A DNA stretch of 64,000 bases from the NCBI RefSeq assembly GCF_003719295.1, contig NZ_RFLW01000004.1, positions 62,001 to 126,000 of the forward strand, read 5' to 3'. Under the pieces are notes generated by a model. The model saw nothing but the letters and a program-made list of their open reading frames with translations, made no database searches and was not told where the DNA came from. Positions 25,110-33,342 of this stretch are shown here, one piece after another. The position numbers were made by a program, and so were the translations under genes. Origin of the DNA: Haliea alexandrii (GTDB taxonomy: Bacteria > Pseudomonadota > Gammaproteobacteria > Pseudomonadales > Halieaceae). The stretch's first letter is position 1; the number at the start of each line of letters is the position of its first letter.

Positions 25110-28100
25110 ATGCCCACCCCCGCAACCCTGCTTGGGCTCGCCCTGGCCTATGTCTGCGTTCTCTTTGCCGTGGCCTGGAAGGCAGACCGCAATGCGGCCG
25201 CCCCGCCCGTATCCGGCGCACGCCCGGCCCGCAGCGGGCTCATCTACGCGTTGTCACTCACCGTGTACTGCAGTTCATGGACCTTCTACGGTGCCGTGGG
25301 CAGCGACGCCCAGTCCGCCTGGAGCCATGCGCCCATCTACCTCGGCCCCATACTGGTGTTCCTGTTTGGCTGGGGTCTGGTGCGCCGGCTCATTCGGCTG
25401 GGGGAGCGGCACAGAGTAACCTCCATCGCCGACTACATCGGTGCGCGCTACGGCAAACGGCAGTCGCTGGCAGTGCTGGTTACCCTGGTCGCGGCAGCCA
25501 CCGTGTTGCCCTATGTCGCACTGCAGTTCAAGGCGCTGGCGCAGGCCTGGAGTGTCATCGCCGGGCCCGCCGCAGGCGCAGCGCAGGCCGGCTCGGACAC
25601 GGCACTCTTCACCGCCATCGTGCTCGCGGTGTTCACGCTGTTATTCGGCACGCGCCGCCTGGACGGCCGCGAGCGGCATCGCGGGGTCATGGCCGCCATT
25701 GCCCTGGAGTCGGTGGTCAAACTGCTTGCCTTTGCGCTAATTGCCGCGCTCGCCGGCCTGCAGCTGCTGCAAGGTGCAGAGCAGCCGTCGCTGCCCACAT
25801 CAGCGGCACGACGCGAATTCAGCCTGAGCGCCGACTTCATTGCACAAACCCTCATCAGTGGCCTCGCCATTCTATGCCTGCCGCGACAGTTTCACGTTAC
25901 CGTGGTCGAGGCCCAGGCCGGGACAGACACACGAATCGCGCGCTGGCTGCTGCCACTCTATCTCGGCCTGTTCATGCTGCTGGTCCTGCCCATCAGCCTT
26001 GCCGGTGCGCGCCTGTTTGGTGGCGCTGGCAACGCCAGCCCCGACACCTGGGTGCAGTCGATACCACTGGCGCTGGGTTCCGGCTGGGCCAGCACCGCTG
26101 CGTTTATTGGCGGCATCTCCGCGGCAACGGGCATGGTGATTGTCGCCACAGTAAGCCTGGCTATCATGATCACCAACGAGGTGATCGCGCCGCTGCTGGT
26201 GCGTCTGCAACGCAATTCCCCCGCTGCCATACTGCACCTCGGCGACCGGCTGCGCCGCACCAGGCAGCTGACTATTCTGGGCATCATGCTGATTGCCTGG
26301 ATTGTGGCCAGGGAGGTCATGAGCCTGCCCTGGCTGGCACAGATCGGCTTCCTGTCATTTCTCGCAGCGGCACAACTGGCGCCGGCACTGCTGGCGGGAC
26401 TCTACTGGCGGCGCGCCCATGGTGTGGCCATTACCACCGGGTTGATTGCCGGCCTGCTGCTATGGCTCTACTGTGGCGTGCTGCCGGCATTGCTGCCACC
26501 CGAACACAGCCTGTTGCTCGCGGGCCCTTGGGAACTTGCCAGCCTGCGTCCAGACGCGCTGTTCGGCCTGTCCTTCAATGCGCCGCTGGCGTACGCAACC
26601 GTCTGGAGCCTGACCATCAACAGCCTGTGCGTCACAGGGCTGTCTCTGTTATTGCCGCAGTCCGCTGTTGATGCGCGCCAGGCGGAGCTGTTTCTGGGTA
26701 GCACCTCTGATCACCCGGACCCGCGCGGCAGCGATTTCAGCCTCAGCCTGATTCGCGGCGGACAGCTGCAAGGGCTGCTCATACCCTTCCTGGAAGCCGA
26801 CAAGCTGCACCGTCTTTGGCAGGGATTCGAGGATCGCTACCAGCAGCGGATATTGCCGGGGGATCGCACCCCCCAGTTTGCCGTGAATGAGGCGGAAGCC
26901 GTTATCGCCAGCGTGATCGGCAGCACCTCGGCACACAAAGCCCTGTCGCAACTGGAGAACAGCCAGCAGCTGGGCTACGCAGACCTTGCCGGCATGGTCA
27001 GCGGCGCCAACCGCCTCAACACCTTCAACCGGGAGCTGCTGCAAACCACCGTTGAGAGCATGATTCAGGGCATTTCCGTGGTGGATAGCCAATTGCGCCT
27101 GGTGGCCTGGAATCAGACGTATCAGCGCATGTTCGACTACCCGGAGCGCTTGCTGTATGTCGGCTGTCCTATTGAGCGAATCTATCGCTACAACGCCGAA
27201 CGCGGCATTCTGCAAGCCGACGACGACACCCCGATCGAACAGCAGATAGCGCGACGCCTGCAATGGCTGCGCGATGGCAGCACCTACCGACTGGAACGCA
27301 CCCTGCCGGATGGCAAGGTTATCGACATTCGCGGCAACCCCATGCCCAATGGCGGGTTTGTCAGCACCTATATTGACATCACTGACTACCGGGCGATGCT
27401 GGCTGAACTGGAGGACACCAAAACCGAACTGGAACTCAAGCTCGCCTCCGGATCGGAATCCCTCAGTCGCAGCAACGCGCTGTTGCGTCAGGAAAACCGG
27501 CTACGCGCGCAGGTGGAATCGAGGCTGCGCGATGCTCACCTGAGCAAGACCCGCTTCATGTCGGCCACCAGTCACGACCTGCTGCAGCCGATCAATGCAG
27601 CACGGCTCTTTGCCGCGGGGCTTGCCAGCCGGCTTGACGGGGACAGCGAAACAAGCGACACCCTGCAGCAAATAGACCGCTCCCTGCACCGGGCAGAACA
27701 GCTGATTGCCGAACTGCGCGAAATTGCGCGCCTCGACTCCGGCGCGCAAACACCGCGTCTGCGTGACTTCCCGGTGCAGCCGCTGCTGCAAACACTGGCC
27801 GATGAATTTGCGCCTCGCGGCGCTGAACGCGGCCTGCAGCTGACGGTGGTTGCCAGCAGTTGCTGGCTGCATTCAGATGCAACCCTGCTCGAACGGATCC
27901 TGCAGAACCTGCTGTCCAACGCGGTGCGGTACACACAACAGGGGAAGATTCTGCTCGGTTTGCGACGCCGCGGCGACAGTGCCGAACTACAGGTCTGGGA
28001 CACCGGGCCCGGTATTGCCGAGGCGGACCAGGTGAGGGCATTTGCCGAGTTCGAGCGTCTCGGGGACCGCGGTCGCGACGACAACGACGGGCTGGGCCTT

Positions 28101-28619
28101 GGCCTGGCGATCGTGCAACGCTACGCAGACCTGTTGCAGCACCCCTTGCGGCTCGCGTCGACGCCCGGCAGGGGCACCCTCTTCTCGCTGATCGTCCCCC
28201 TGGGGAGCCAGCAGGCACCCATGCGGCACCGGCAACAGGCGCTGGGCGACCTGCAGGGCGCGACCATTCTGTGCATGGACAATGAGCCCCTGTTGCTCGA
28301 AGGCATGGCGGAGCTACTGCGCGGTGGTGGTGCACGGGTACTCACCTGCAACAACGCAGCCGGACTGCAAGCCCACTTCGCCGCCGGCGAGTGTCCGGAT
28401 ATCCTGCTGGTCGACTACCACCTGGACAACGGGGAGAACGGCATAGCGGCTTTGGCAACCCTGACTGCCCAGCACCCCCTGCCCCCCGCCATCGTTGTTT
28501 CAGCGGATGACGCCATCGCCGTTCGCGACAGCGTGTTGCAGGCCGGCCATCGCTTTCTTCCCAAGCCCGTCAACCCACAACGCCTGCTGGCGCTGATACT
28601 GGCGTTACTGGAGCGCTGA
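25110..28619 (+). CDS. crbS: CrbS/MxtR-type hybrid histidine kinase with sodium:solute symporter domain
   Basis: Protein of 1169 residues. The N-terminal half (about 1-530) is a multi-helix SSS (SLC5-like) transporter domain, followed by a linker, a PAS domain (about 640-760), a coiled coil, and a HisKA/HATPase kinase with phospho-acceptor His822 in SHDLLQP, NLLSNAVRY, DTGPGI and GLGLGLAIV. A C-terminal receiver has phospho-acceptor Asp1102 in LLVDYHL. In Vibrio and Pseudomonas such kinases (CrbS, MxtR) pair with a LuxR-type regulator to control acs, the acetate switch. Here the regulator, a symporter and acs all lie nearby. The SSS domain may transport or sense acetate. Confidence 0.9.
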   Translation: MPTPATLLGLALAYVCVLFAVAWKADRNAAAPPVSGARPARSGLIYALSLTVYCSSWTFYGAVGSDAQSAWSHAPIYLGPILVFLFGWGLVRRLIRLGERHRVTSIADYIGARYGKRQSLAVLVTLVAAATVLPYVALQFKALAQAWSVIAGPAAGAAQAGSDTALFTAIVLAVFTLLFGTRRLDGRERHRGVMAAIALESVVKLLAFALIAALAGLQLLQGAEQPSLPTSAARREFSLSADFIAQTLISGLAILCLPRQFHVTVVEAQAGTDTRIARWLLPLYLGLFMLLVLPISLAGARLFGGAGNASPDTWVQSIPLALGSGWASTAAFIGGISAATGMVIVATVSLAIMITNEVIAPLLVRLQRNSPAAILHLGDRLRRTRQLTILGIMLIAWIVAREVMSLPWLAQIGFLSFLAAAQLAPALLAGLYWRRAHGVAITTGLIAGLLLWLYCGVLPALLPPEHSLLLAGPWELASLRPDALFGLSFNAPLAYATVWSLTINSLCVTGLSLLLPQSAVDARQAELFLGSTSDHPDPRGSDFSLSLIRGGQLQGLLIPFLEADKLHRLWQGFEDRYQQRILPGDRTPQFAVNEAEAVIASVIGSTSAHKALSQLENSQQLGYADLAGMVSGANRLNTFNRELLQTTVESMIQGISVVDSQLRLVAWNQTYQRMFDYPERLLYVGCPIERIYRYNAERGILQADDDTPIEQQIARRLQWLRDGSTYRLERTLPDGKVIDIRGNPMPNGGFVSTYIDITDYRAMLAELEDTKTELELKLASGSESLSRSNALLRQENRLRAQVESRLRDAHLSKTRFMSATSHDLLQPINAARLFAAGLASRLDGDSETSDTLQQIDRSLHRAEQLIAELREIARLDSGAQTPRLRDFPVQPLLQTLADEFAPRGAERGLQLTVVASSCWLHSDATLLERILQNLLSNAVRYTQQGKILLGLRRRGDSAELQVWDTGPGIAEADQVRAFAEFERLGDRGRDDNDGLGLGLAIVQRYADLLQHPLRLASTPGRGTLFSLIVPLGSQQAPMRHRQQALGDLQGATILCMDNEPLLLEGMAELLRGGGARVLTCNNAAGLQAHFAAGECPDILLVDYHLDNGENGIAALATLTAQHPLPPAIVVSADDAIAVRDSVLQAGHRFLPKPVNPQRLLALILALLER

Positions 28620-28632
28620 AGGCGAGCCGCGC

Positions 28633-29289
28633 TCAAACGTCCTCCGCGGGCTCCACCGCGAGGCTGGCAAGCGCCAGCACGGCCTGTGTTCTGGAGTGCA
28701 CCCCGAGCTTGCGGAATATCTCCGTCATGTGTGCCTTGACAGTGGCCTCCTTGACCTCAAGGTGACCGGCAATCTGCTTGTTCAGAAGGCCCTCTACAAG
28801 CATGGAGGCCACCCGAAACTGCTGCGGCGTGAGGCTGGACAAGGTCTCGGCAACATCAAGCGCCTGCAGCCGCGCGCCCCTGTTCCCCAGCGACAGGCCC
28901 GGGTGCAAACCGCGCGCACCCGCCATCACCGCTTCCATGCAGCGCTGCATTTCCTCCAGCCCCGCCGATTTGGATAGAAACGCCGCAGCGCCGTGATCAA
29001 GAGCCCGGCGCACGGTATCTGGCTGGGCATTCGCTGACACCATCACCACCGGCACAGCGGGCAGTTGCCCCGTAAACCAGCAGAGCGCGGAGAATCCGAG
29101 CGCGCCCGGCATATGCAAATCGAGCAGCAGGAGCTCAATGCCCTGGTCACTCTGCGCTGCCTGTTGCAGCTCGGCGACATTGCCCGCCAGCACCAGCCGG
29201 TGTTGCGGAAATGCACCTGCCACCACCGTCTCCAGGGCGGAGCGAAACAATGGGTGGTCGTCGGCGATAAGAATACTGCGTCGAGACAC
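28633..29289 (-). CDS. crbR: CrbR/ErdR-type LuxR-family response regulator
   Basis: Protein of 218 residues: receiver domain with the acidic pocket (ADDH), phospho-acceptor Asp57 in LLLLDLHMP, switch Ser in VSANAQ and Lys in LSKSA, then a LuxR-type helix-turn-helix (NKQIAGHLEVKEATVKAHM). The start is a GTG at 29289 with AGGAGG four bases upstream. It converges on crbS with only 13 bases between the stops. As the partner of CrbS it should activate acetate uptake and acs. A copy of the shared 16-bp palindrome lies 28-43 bases upstream of its start, so it may control itself. Confidence 0.9.
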   Translation of the reverse strand: MSRRSILIADDHPLFRSALETVVAGAFPQHRLVLAGNVAELQQAAQSDQGIELLLLDLHMPGALGFSALCWFTGQLPAVPVVMVSANAQPDTVRRALDHGAAAFLSKSAGLEEMQRCMEAVMAGARGLHPGLSLGNRGARLQALDVAETLSSLTPQQFRVASMLVEGLLNKQIAGHLEVKEATVKAHMTEIFRKLGVHSRTQAVLALASLAVEPAEDV

Positions 29290-29316
29290 AGGGCCTCCTG
29301 TTTTTGTTATTCAGTA

Positions 29317-29332
29317 TTAGACCTTGGTCGAG
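29317..29332. promoter_or_regulatory. Shared palindrome, copy 1 (crbR/porin intergenic), candidate CrbR site
   Basis: TTAGACCTTGGTCGAG, an imperfect palindrome with GACC/GGTC arms around a two-base centre. Its reverse complement is identical, base for base, to the copy before acs at 37895-37910. It lies between the divergent crbR and porin genes. Binding by CrbR is inference from distribution. Confidence 0.6.
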
Positions 29333-29345
29333 AATGCCTCGCGGC

Positions 29346-29371
29346 TTTGACCAAAGTCCAATGGGCTATAG
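29346..29371 (+). promoter_or_regulatory. Shared palindrome, copy 2, and -10-like element of the porin promoter
   Basis: TTTGACCAAAGTCCAA at 29346-29361 is a slightly degenerate copy of the motif. It is followed after four bases by CTATAG (29366-29371), which is also seen at the symporter promoter. The two motif copies in this gap are centred 29 bases apart, close to three helical turns, allowing cooperative binding on one face of the DNA. Confidence 0.55.
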
Positions 29372-29431
29372 CAGAAGCCAAGAGTACAACATGCATCACG
29401 CAGAGAATAATAGCTAAAGGACACCCACACC

Positions 29432-30754
29432 ATGCCCATGCGCAAACTGCTTGCCACCGTGCTTGCCACATCACTCGCCCTGTTGCCACTCAATGCGGCA
29501 GCGGAAGATCTCGCCGCGCGCATCGCGCAGCTGGAGCAACAAATTGCGGAGTTGAAAGCCCTGGTCACCGACGAGCAGGCCGTTGGCGCGGCAACACGCG
29601 CAGACGTCGAGGCGACTCGGCCCACACGCAAAGGCACCCGTTTCGGCTACGGCGGCTACATACAGCTGGACGCGATCACTTCACGCTACAGCGAGGGCAA
29701 ACCGAGCAACGACCTGGTGGACGACTTTCTTGTGTCCTCGCTGATTCCGGTGGAACCCGAGTCCGGCAATGGTGATCCGGCCTCCAGCACCAAACTACAT
29801 GCCCAGTCGTCGAGATTCTTCTTCACCACGCAGACAGCAACGGAGCAGGGCAGCATTGACACGCGCATCGAGCTGGACTTCATGCTCAGCCCGGGTGGAG
29901 ACGAACGGATATCAAATTCCTGGAACCCGCGTCTACGCCACGCCTATATCAATTGGGATATGGGATCCGGGCGCTCCCTGCTGGCGGGCCAGAGCTGGTC
30001 AACGTTCTTCAACGTGGGCGCGCTCCCGGACCTGCTGGATTTTGTTGGCCCGGTGAGCACCATTTTTGTCCGCCAGCCACAAATTCGCTGGACCGAGGGC
30101 AAACTGCAATTCGCGCTGGAAAACCCGGCGACCCGCATCGATGAGCTCGGCGAGACCGGCGTCAACCGGCGCCTGGACAATGCTGAAACACTCCCAGACA
30201 TGATCGCGCGCTACAACAGCTCGCAGGGTGACCTCAACTGGACCCTTGCCGCCATGGGCAGGCAGTTGGGTTATGAAAGCCGGTTGAGCAGCGGCGAAAA
30301 ACTGGCCAGTGACGAGACCTGGGGCTATGGGCTCAGCATCGCCGGCAAATGGCAACTGAATAGCGGTGACTTGCGCTTCATGCTGAACCAGGGTTCCGCA
30401 CTGGGCCGCTACATGGGCCTGAACACCTTCGATGACGGCTATATCGACAGCAATGGTGACATCGACACCATCGCACAGTGGGGCGCTATGCTCGCCTATC
30501 AGCACAGCTGGAGCGCGCAGTGGCGCAGCACCTTCGCCCTCTCCGCGTCCGCCGCCGACAACCCGTCCATCAGCGAGTACGCCACCGCCGGTCAGCTGGC
30601 GAAACGTTACGAGTCGGTACACGCCAACCTGAATTGGCTGCCGCATCCAGGCCTGCAGCTGGGTGGTGAGCTGATCTACGCGCGCAAGGAACTGGAGGAC
30701 GGCCGCTCGGGTGACCTGAGCCGCCTGCAGTTCGCCATGAAGTACGCCTTTTGA
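29432..30754 (+). CDS. DcaP-like trimeric outer-membrane porin
   Basis: Protein of 440 residues with a cleavable signal peptide (cut near AAAED, about residue 24), a short coiled coil (LAARIAQLEQQIAELKALV) as in DcaP-type porins, then a beta-barrel domain opening with RFGYGGYIQLDA and ending in phenylalanine (KYAF), the outer-membrane sorting signal. DcaP-type porins pass small anionic solutes such as dicarboxylates. Location beside crbR and an acetate-type symporter suggests uptake of acetate or related carboxylates across the outer membrane. AAAGGA precedes the first ATG. Confidence 0.83.
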   Translation: MPMRKLLATVLATSLALLPLNAAAEDLAARIAQLEQQIAELKALVTDEQAVGAATRADVEATRPTRKGTRFGYGGYIQLDAITSRYSEGKPSNDLVDDFLVSSLIPVEPESGNGDPASSTKLHAQSSRFFFTTQTATEQGSIDTRIELDFMLSPGGDERISNSWNPRLRHAYINWDMGSGRSLLAGQSWSTFFNVGALPDLLDFVGPVSTIFVRQPQIRWTEGKLQFALENPATRIDELGETGVNRRLDNAETLPDMIARYNSSQGDLNWTLAAMGRQLGYESRLSSGEKLASDETWGYGLSIAGKWQLNSGDLRFMLNQGSALGRYMGLNTFDDGYIDSNGDIDTIAQWGAMLAYQHSWSAQWRSTFALSASAADNPSISEYATAGQLAKRYESVHANLNWLPHPGLQLGGELIYARKELEDGRSGDLSRLQFAMKYAF

Positions 30755-30761
30755 TGTCCCT

Positions 30762-30806
30762 TTCGACCAAGGTCCAACAGCGATGCAGAGAGCCCTGGTG
30801 CTATAG
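30762..30806 (+). promoter_or_regulatory. Symporter operon promoter with shared palindrome, copy 3
   Basis: TTCGACCAAGGTCCAA at 30762-30777 starts eight bases after the porin stop. A -10-like CTATAG follows at 30801-30806. The motif centre lies about 31 bases before the -10, the same distance as in the acs promoter, which fits an activator contacting RNA polymerase. Confidence 0.55.
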
Positions 30807-30848
30807 TCGGGCTGACTGCGACGATAACAACAGTAACGGAGAGTCCCC

Positions 30849-31115
30849 ATGTCACGTTTAACCGAGGCCCAGGCGCTGGCCTATTGGCGCCGCAATCTTG
30901 CCCTGATGTTCAAACTGCTGGTGGTCTGGTTCGTGGTCAGTTTCGGCTGCGGCATTCTGCTTGTCGATGTGCTCAACCAGATACAGATCGGTGGCTACAA
31001 ACTCGGTTTCTGGTTCGCGCAGCAGGGTTCCATCTACGTGTTTGTGGTGTTGATTTTCTACTACACACGGCAGATGGCCAAGCTCGACCGCGAATTCAAC
31101 GTAGAAGAAGACTAG
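30849..31115 (+). CDS. DUF4212 small membrane subunit of a sodium:solute symporter
   Basis: Protein of 88 residues with two hydrophobic helices (about 20-42 and 55-77), preceded by the conserved YWRRNLALM and containing GFWFAQQGSIYVFV. This is the DUF4212 family, regularly encoded directly before VC2705-type symporters and likely an accessory subunit. It lies ten bases before the symporter gene. ACGGAGAG precedes the ATG as a ribosome binding site. Confidence 0.9.
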   Translation: MSRLTEAQALAYWRRNLALMFKLLVVWFVVSFGCGILLVDVLNQIQIGGYKLGFWFAQQGSIYVFVVLIFYYTRQMAKLDREFNVEED

Positions 31116-31125
31116 GGGCCGCCTC

Positions 31126-32856
31126 ATGGAACTGCAAACATTGACTTATCTCGTGGTCGGCGCCAGCTTCGCGCTGTACATCGGCATTGCCATCTGGTCT
31201 CGCGCCGGCTCCACCAAGGACTTTTACGTTGCCGGCGGCGGCGTGCACCCTGTTGCGAACGGCATGGCGACCGCCGCGGACTGGATGTCCGCGGCCTCAT
31301 TTATCTCCATGGCCGGCATGATTGCCTTCATGGGCTACGGTGGCTCGGTATTCCTGATGGGCTGGACGGGTGGCTTCGTTATCCTGGCCATGTTCCTCGC
31401 CCCCTACCTGCGCAAGTACGGCAAATTCACCGTACCGGAGTTCATCGGCGACCGCTTTTACTCCAAGGCCGCTCGCGCGGTCGCCGTGGTCTGCCTGATT
31501 ATCTGCTCGGTAACCTACGTCATCGGGCAAATGAAAGGCATCGGCGTTGCCTTCTCGCGCTTCCTGGAAGTCGACTACGGTACCGGTTTGCTGGTGGGTA
31601 TGTGCATCGTGTTTTTCTACGCGGTACTCGGTGGCATGAAAGGCATCACCTATACCCAGATTGCGCAATATTGCGTGCTGATCATGGCCTATACCATTCC
31701 GGCGATATTCATCAGTTTGAATCTGACCGGCAACCCGTTCCCGCAGCTGGGACTGGGCAGCACACTGACCGGCACGGACACCTACCTGCTGGACAAGCTG
31801 GACCAGATGGTCATGGAGCTGGGTTTCAATCAATACACCACCGAATACCGCCTGAGCGGTCTCAATATGTTTGCCTACACGGCCTCGCTGATGATCGGCA
31901 CCGCGGGGCTGCCCCACGTCATCATCCGTTTTTTCACCGTACCCAAGGTGCGCGATGCGCGCAGCTCCGCCGGCTGGGCACTGCTCTTCATTGCCATTCT
32001 CTACACCACGGCACCCGCGGTGGCCGGCATGGCACGCCTGAACCTCATGCAAACCATCGAACCCACGCCCGGCGAATACCTCGAGTACGACAAGCGGCCG
32101 GACTGGTTCCGCAACTGGGAAACCACGGGACTGCTGGCATTCGAGGACAAGAACGGCGACGGCCGTATCCAATACAGTGCCGATACAACGACCAATGAGA
32201 TGGTGACCGTGGACAACGACATCATGGTACTGGCCAACCCTGAAATCGCACAGCTACCCAACTGGGTAATCGCCCTGGTCGCGGCGGGCGGACTGGCGGC
32301 GGCACTATCCACCGCTGCGGGCCTGCTGTTGGCCATTGCCTCAGCTATCTCCCACGACTTGCTCAAGGGCATGATCGCTCCGGGCATTTCCGAACGCGCC
32401 GAACTGCGCGCGAGCCGGGTCGCCATGGCGGCGGCCATCGTGGGAGCCGGTTATCTCGGCTTCAATCCGCCGGGGTTCGCGGCCGGCACGGTAGCACTCG
32501 CCTTCGGCCTGGCAGCGTCCTCCATCTTCCCCGCCTTGATGATGGGTATCTTTTCCAAGCGCACCACCAAGGAGGGCGCGATTGCGGGCATGGTCGCGGG
32601 GATTGGCGTCACCCTGTTCTACGTGTTCCAGCACAAGGGTATTATGTTTATAGCTTCAACGGCATTTCTCGGCGATATGCCGGCCAACTGGTTCCTCGGC
32701 ATTGAGCCAAACGCCTTTGGCGCCGTGGGCGCCGTGGTGAACTTCGCCGTGGCCATGCTGGTGAGCCGGGTGACAAGCGCACCGCCGGCGTCGGTGCAGG
32801 AGCTGGTGGAACACATCCGGGTTCCGGCAGGCGCCAGCGCCGCCCAGGACCACTGA
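31126..32856 (+). CDS. Sodium:solute symporter, acetate-type (VC2705 subfamily)
   Basis: Protein of 576 residues with about 13 hydrophobic helices of the SSS family. N-terminal DFYVAGGGVHPVANGMATAA and helix-2 region SAASFISMAGMIAF match symporters of the ActP group, and a long loop (about 300-370) separates the halves as in the VC2705 subfamily. Substrate is most likely acetate or another short monocarboxylate, judged from its neighbours crbS, crbR and acs. Together with the DUF4212 protein it would bring the carboxylate through the inner membrane with sodium. Confidence 0.88.
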   Translation: MELQTLTYLVVGASFALYIGIAIWSRAGSTKDFYVAGGGVHPVANGMATAADWMSAASFISMAGMIAFMGYGGSVFLMGWTGGFVILAMFLAPYLRKYGKFTVPEFIGDRFYSKAARAVAVVCLIICSVTYVIGQMKGIGVAFSRFLEVDYGTGLLVGMCIVFFYAVLGGMKGITYTQIAQYCVLIMAYTIPAIFISLNLTGNPFPQLGLGSTLTGTDTYLLDKLDQMVMELGFNQYTTEYRLSGLNMFAYTASLMIGTAGLPHVIIRFFTVPKVRDARSSAGWALLFIAILYTTAPAVAGMARLNLMQTIEPTPGEYLEYDKRPDWFRNWETTGLLAFEDKNGDGRIQYSADTTTNEMVTVDNDIMVLANPEIAQLPNWVIALVAAGGLAAALSTAAGLLLAIASAISHDLLKGMIAPGISERAELRASRVAMAAAIVGAGYLGFNPPGFAAGTVALAFGLAASSIFPALMMGIFSKRTTKEGAIAGMVAGIGVTLFYVFQHKGIMFIASTAFLGDMPANWFLGIEPNAFGAVGAVVNFAVAMLVSRVTSAPPASVQELVEHIRVPAGASAAQDH

Positions 32857-32875
32857 CGCACAGGGAAGCAAACTG

Positions 32876-33340
32876 ATGTTCAGTAACCGTCATGTCATCA
32901 TCGCACTTCTGGTGGCACCGCTGCTCTCCATCGGCGCGTGGTTTGCCGTTGGCCAGCTGGTGGGCGAGCAGCCACAGCAGGCCGAGGCGGGGAGCGACTA
33001 CCCCTTGCTGGCCAAGAGCAACTGCCGCTACGACAGCGGCCGTTGCGAACTCGCCAACGGCGACCTTGAGCTGGAAATCGACGTGCAGGCGCTGGCGTCC
33101 GGTTGGCAGCTGCGCCTGCTGGCCTCACATGCGCTCGAAGGTGCAGTCATGGCAATCGAAGGGGGCGCTCCGCAGCCCATGCACAGCAGCGACGGCAGTC
33201 CGCAGCAGTGGGTGCTGACACTTCCGGTGCTGCCGGCAGAGGGTGCCCGTTTACAGCTGGTCGCCGCTGCGGGCGGCAGCCGCTACTATGCTGACACCGG
33301 GTCCGACTTCCTGCAGCGCTACCGCAGCCTGCAGCCCTGA
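32876..33340 (+). CDS. Unknown protein with one N-terminal membrane anchor
   Basis: Protein of 154 residues I do not recognise. One hydrophobic helix lies at about 8-28; the remainder is predicted periplasmic, with Cys50 and Cys57 in NCRYDSGRCEL, spaced for a possible disulfide, and an immunoglobulin-like run of beta strands (LELEIDVQAL, WQLRLLA, QWVLTLPVLP). It sits 19 bases after the symporter gene and two bases before the DUF294 gene, so it belongs to the acetate operon. It could be an accessory or copper-type chaperone-like protein, but nothing proves that. Confidence 0.7.
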   Translation: MFSNRHVIIALLVAPLLSIGAWFAVGQLVGEQPQQAEAGSDYPLLAKSNCRYDSGRCELANGDLELEIDVQALASGWQLRLLASHALEGAVMAIEGGAPQPMHSSDGSPQQWVLTLPVLPAEGARLQLVAAAGGSRYYADTGSDFLQRYRSLQP

Positions 33341-33342
33341 AC

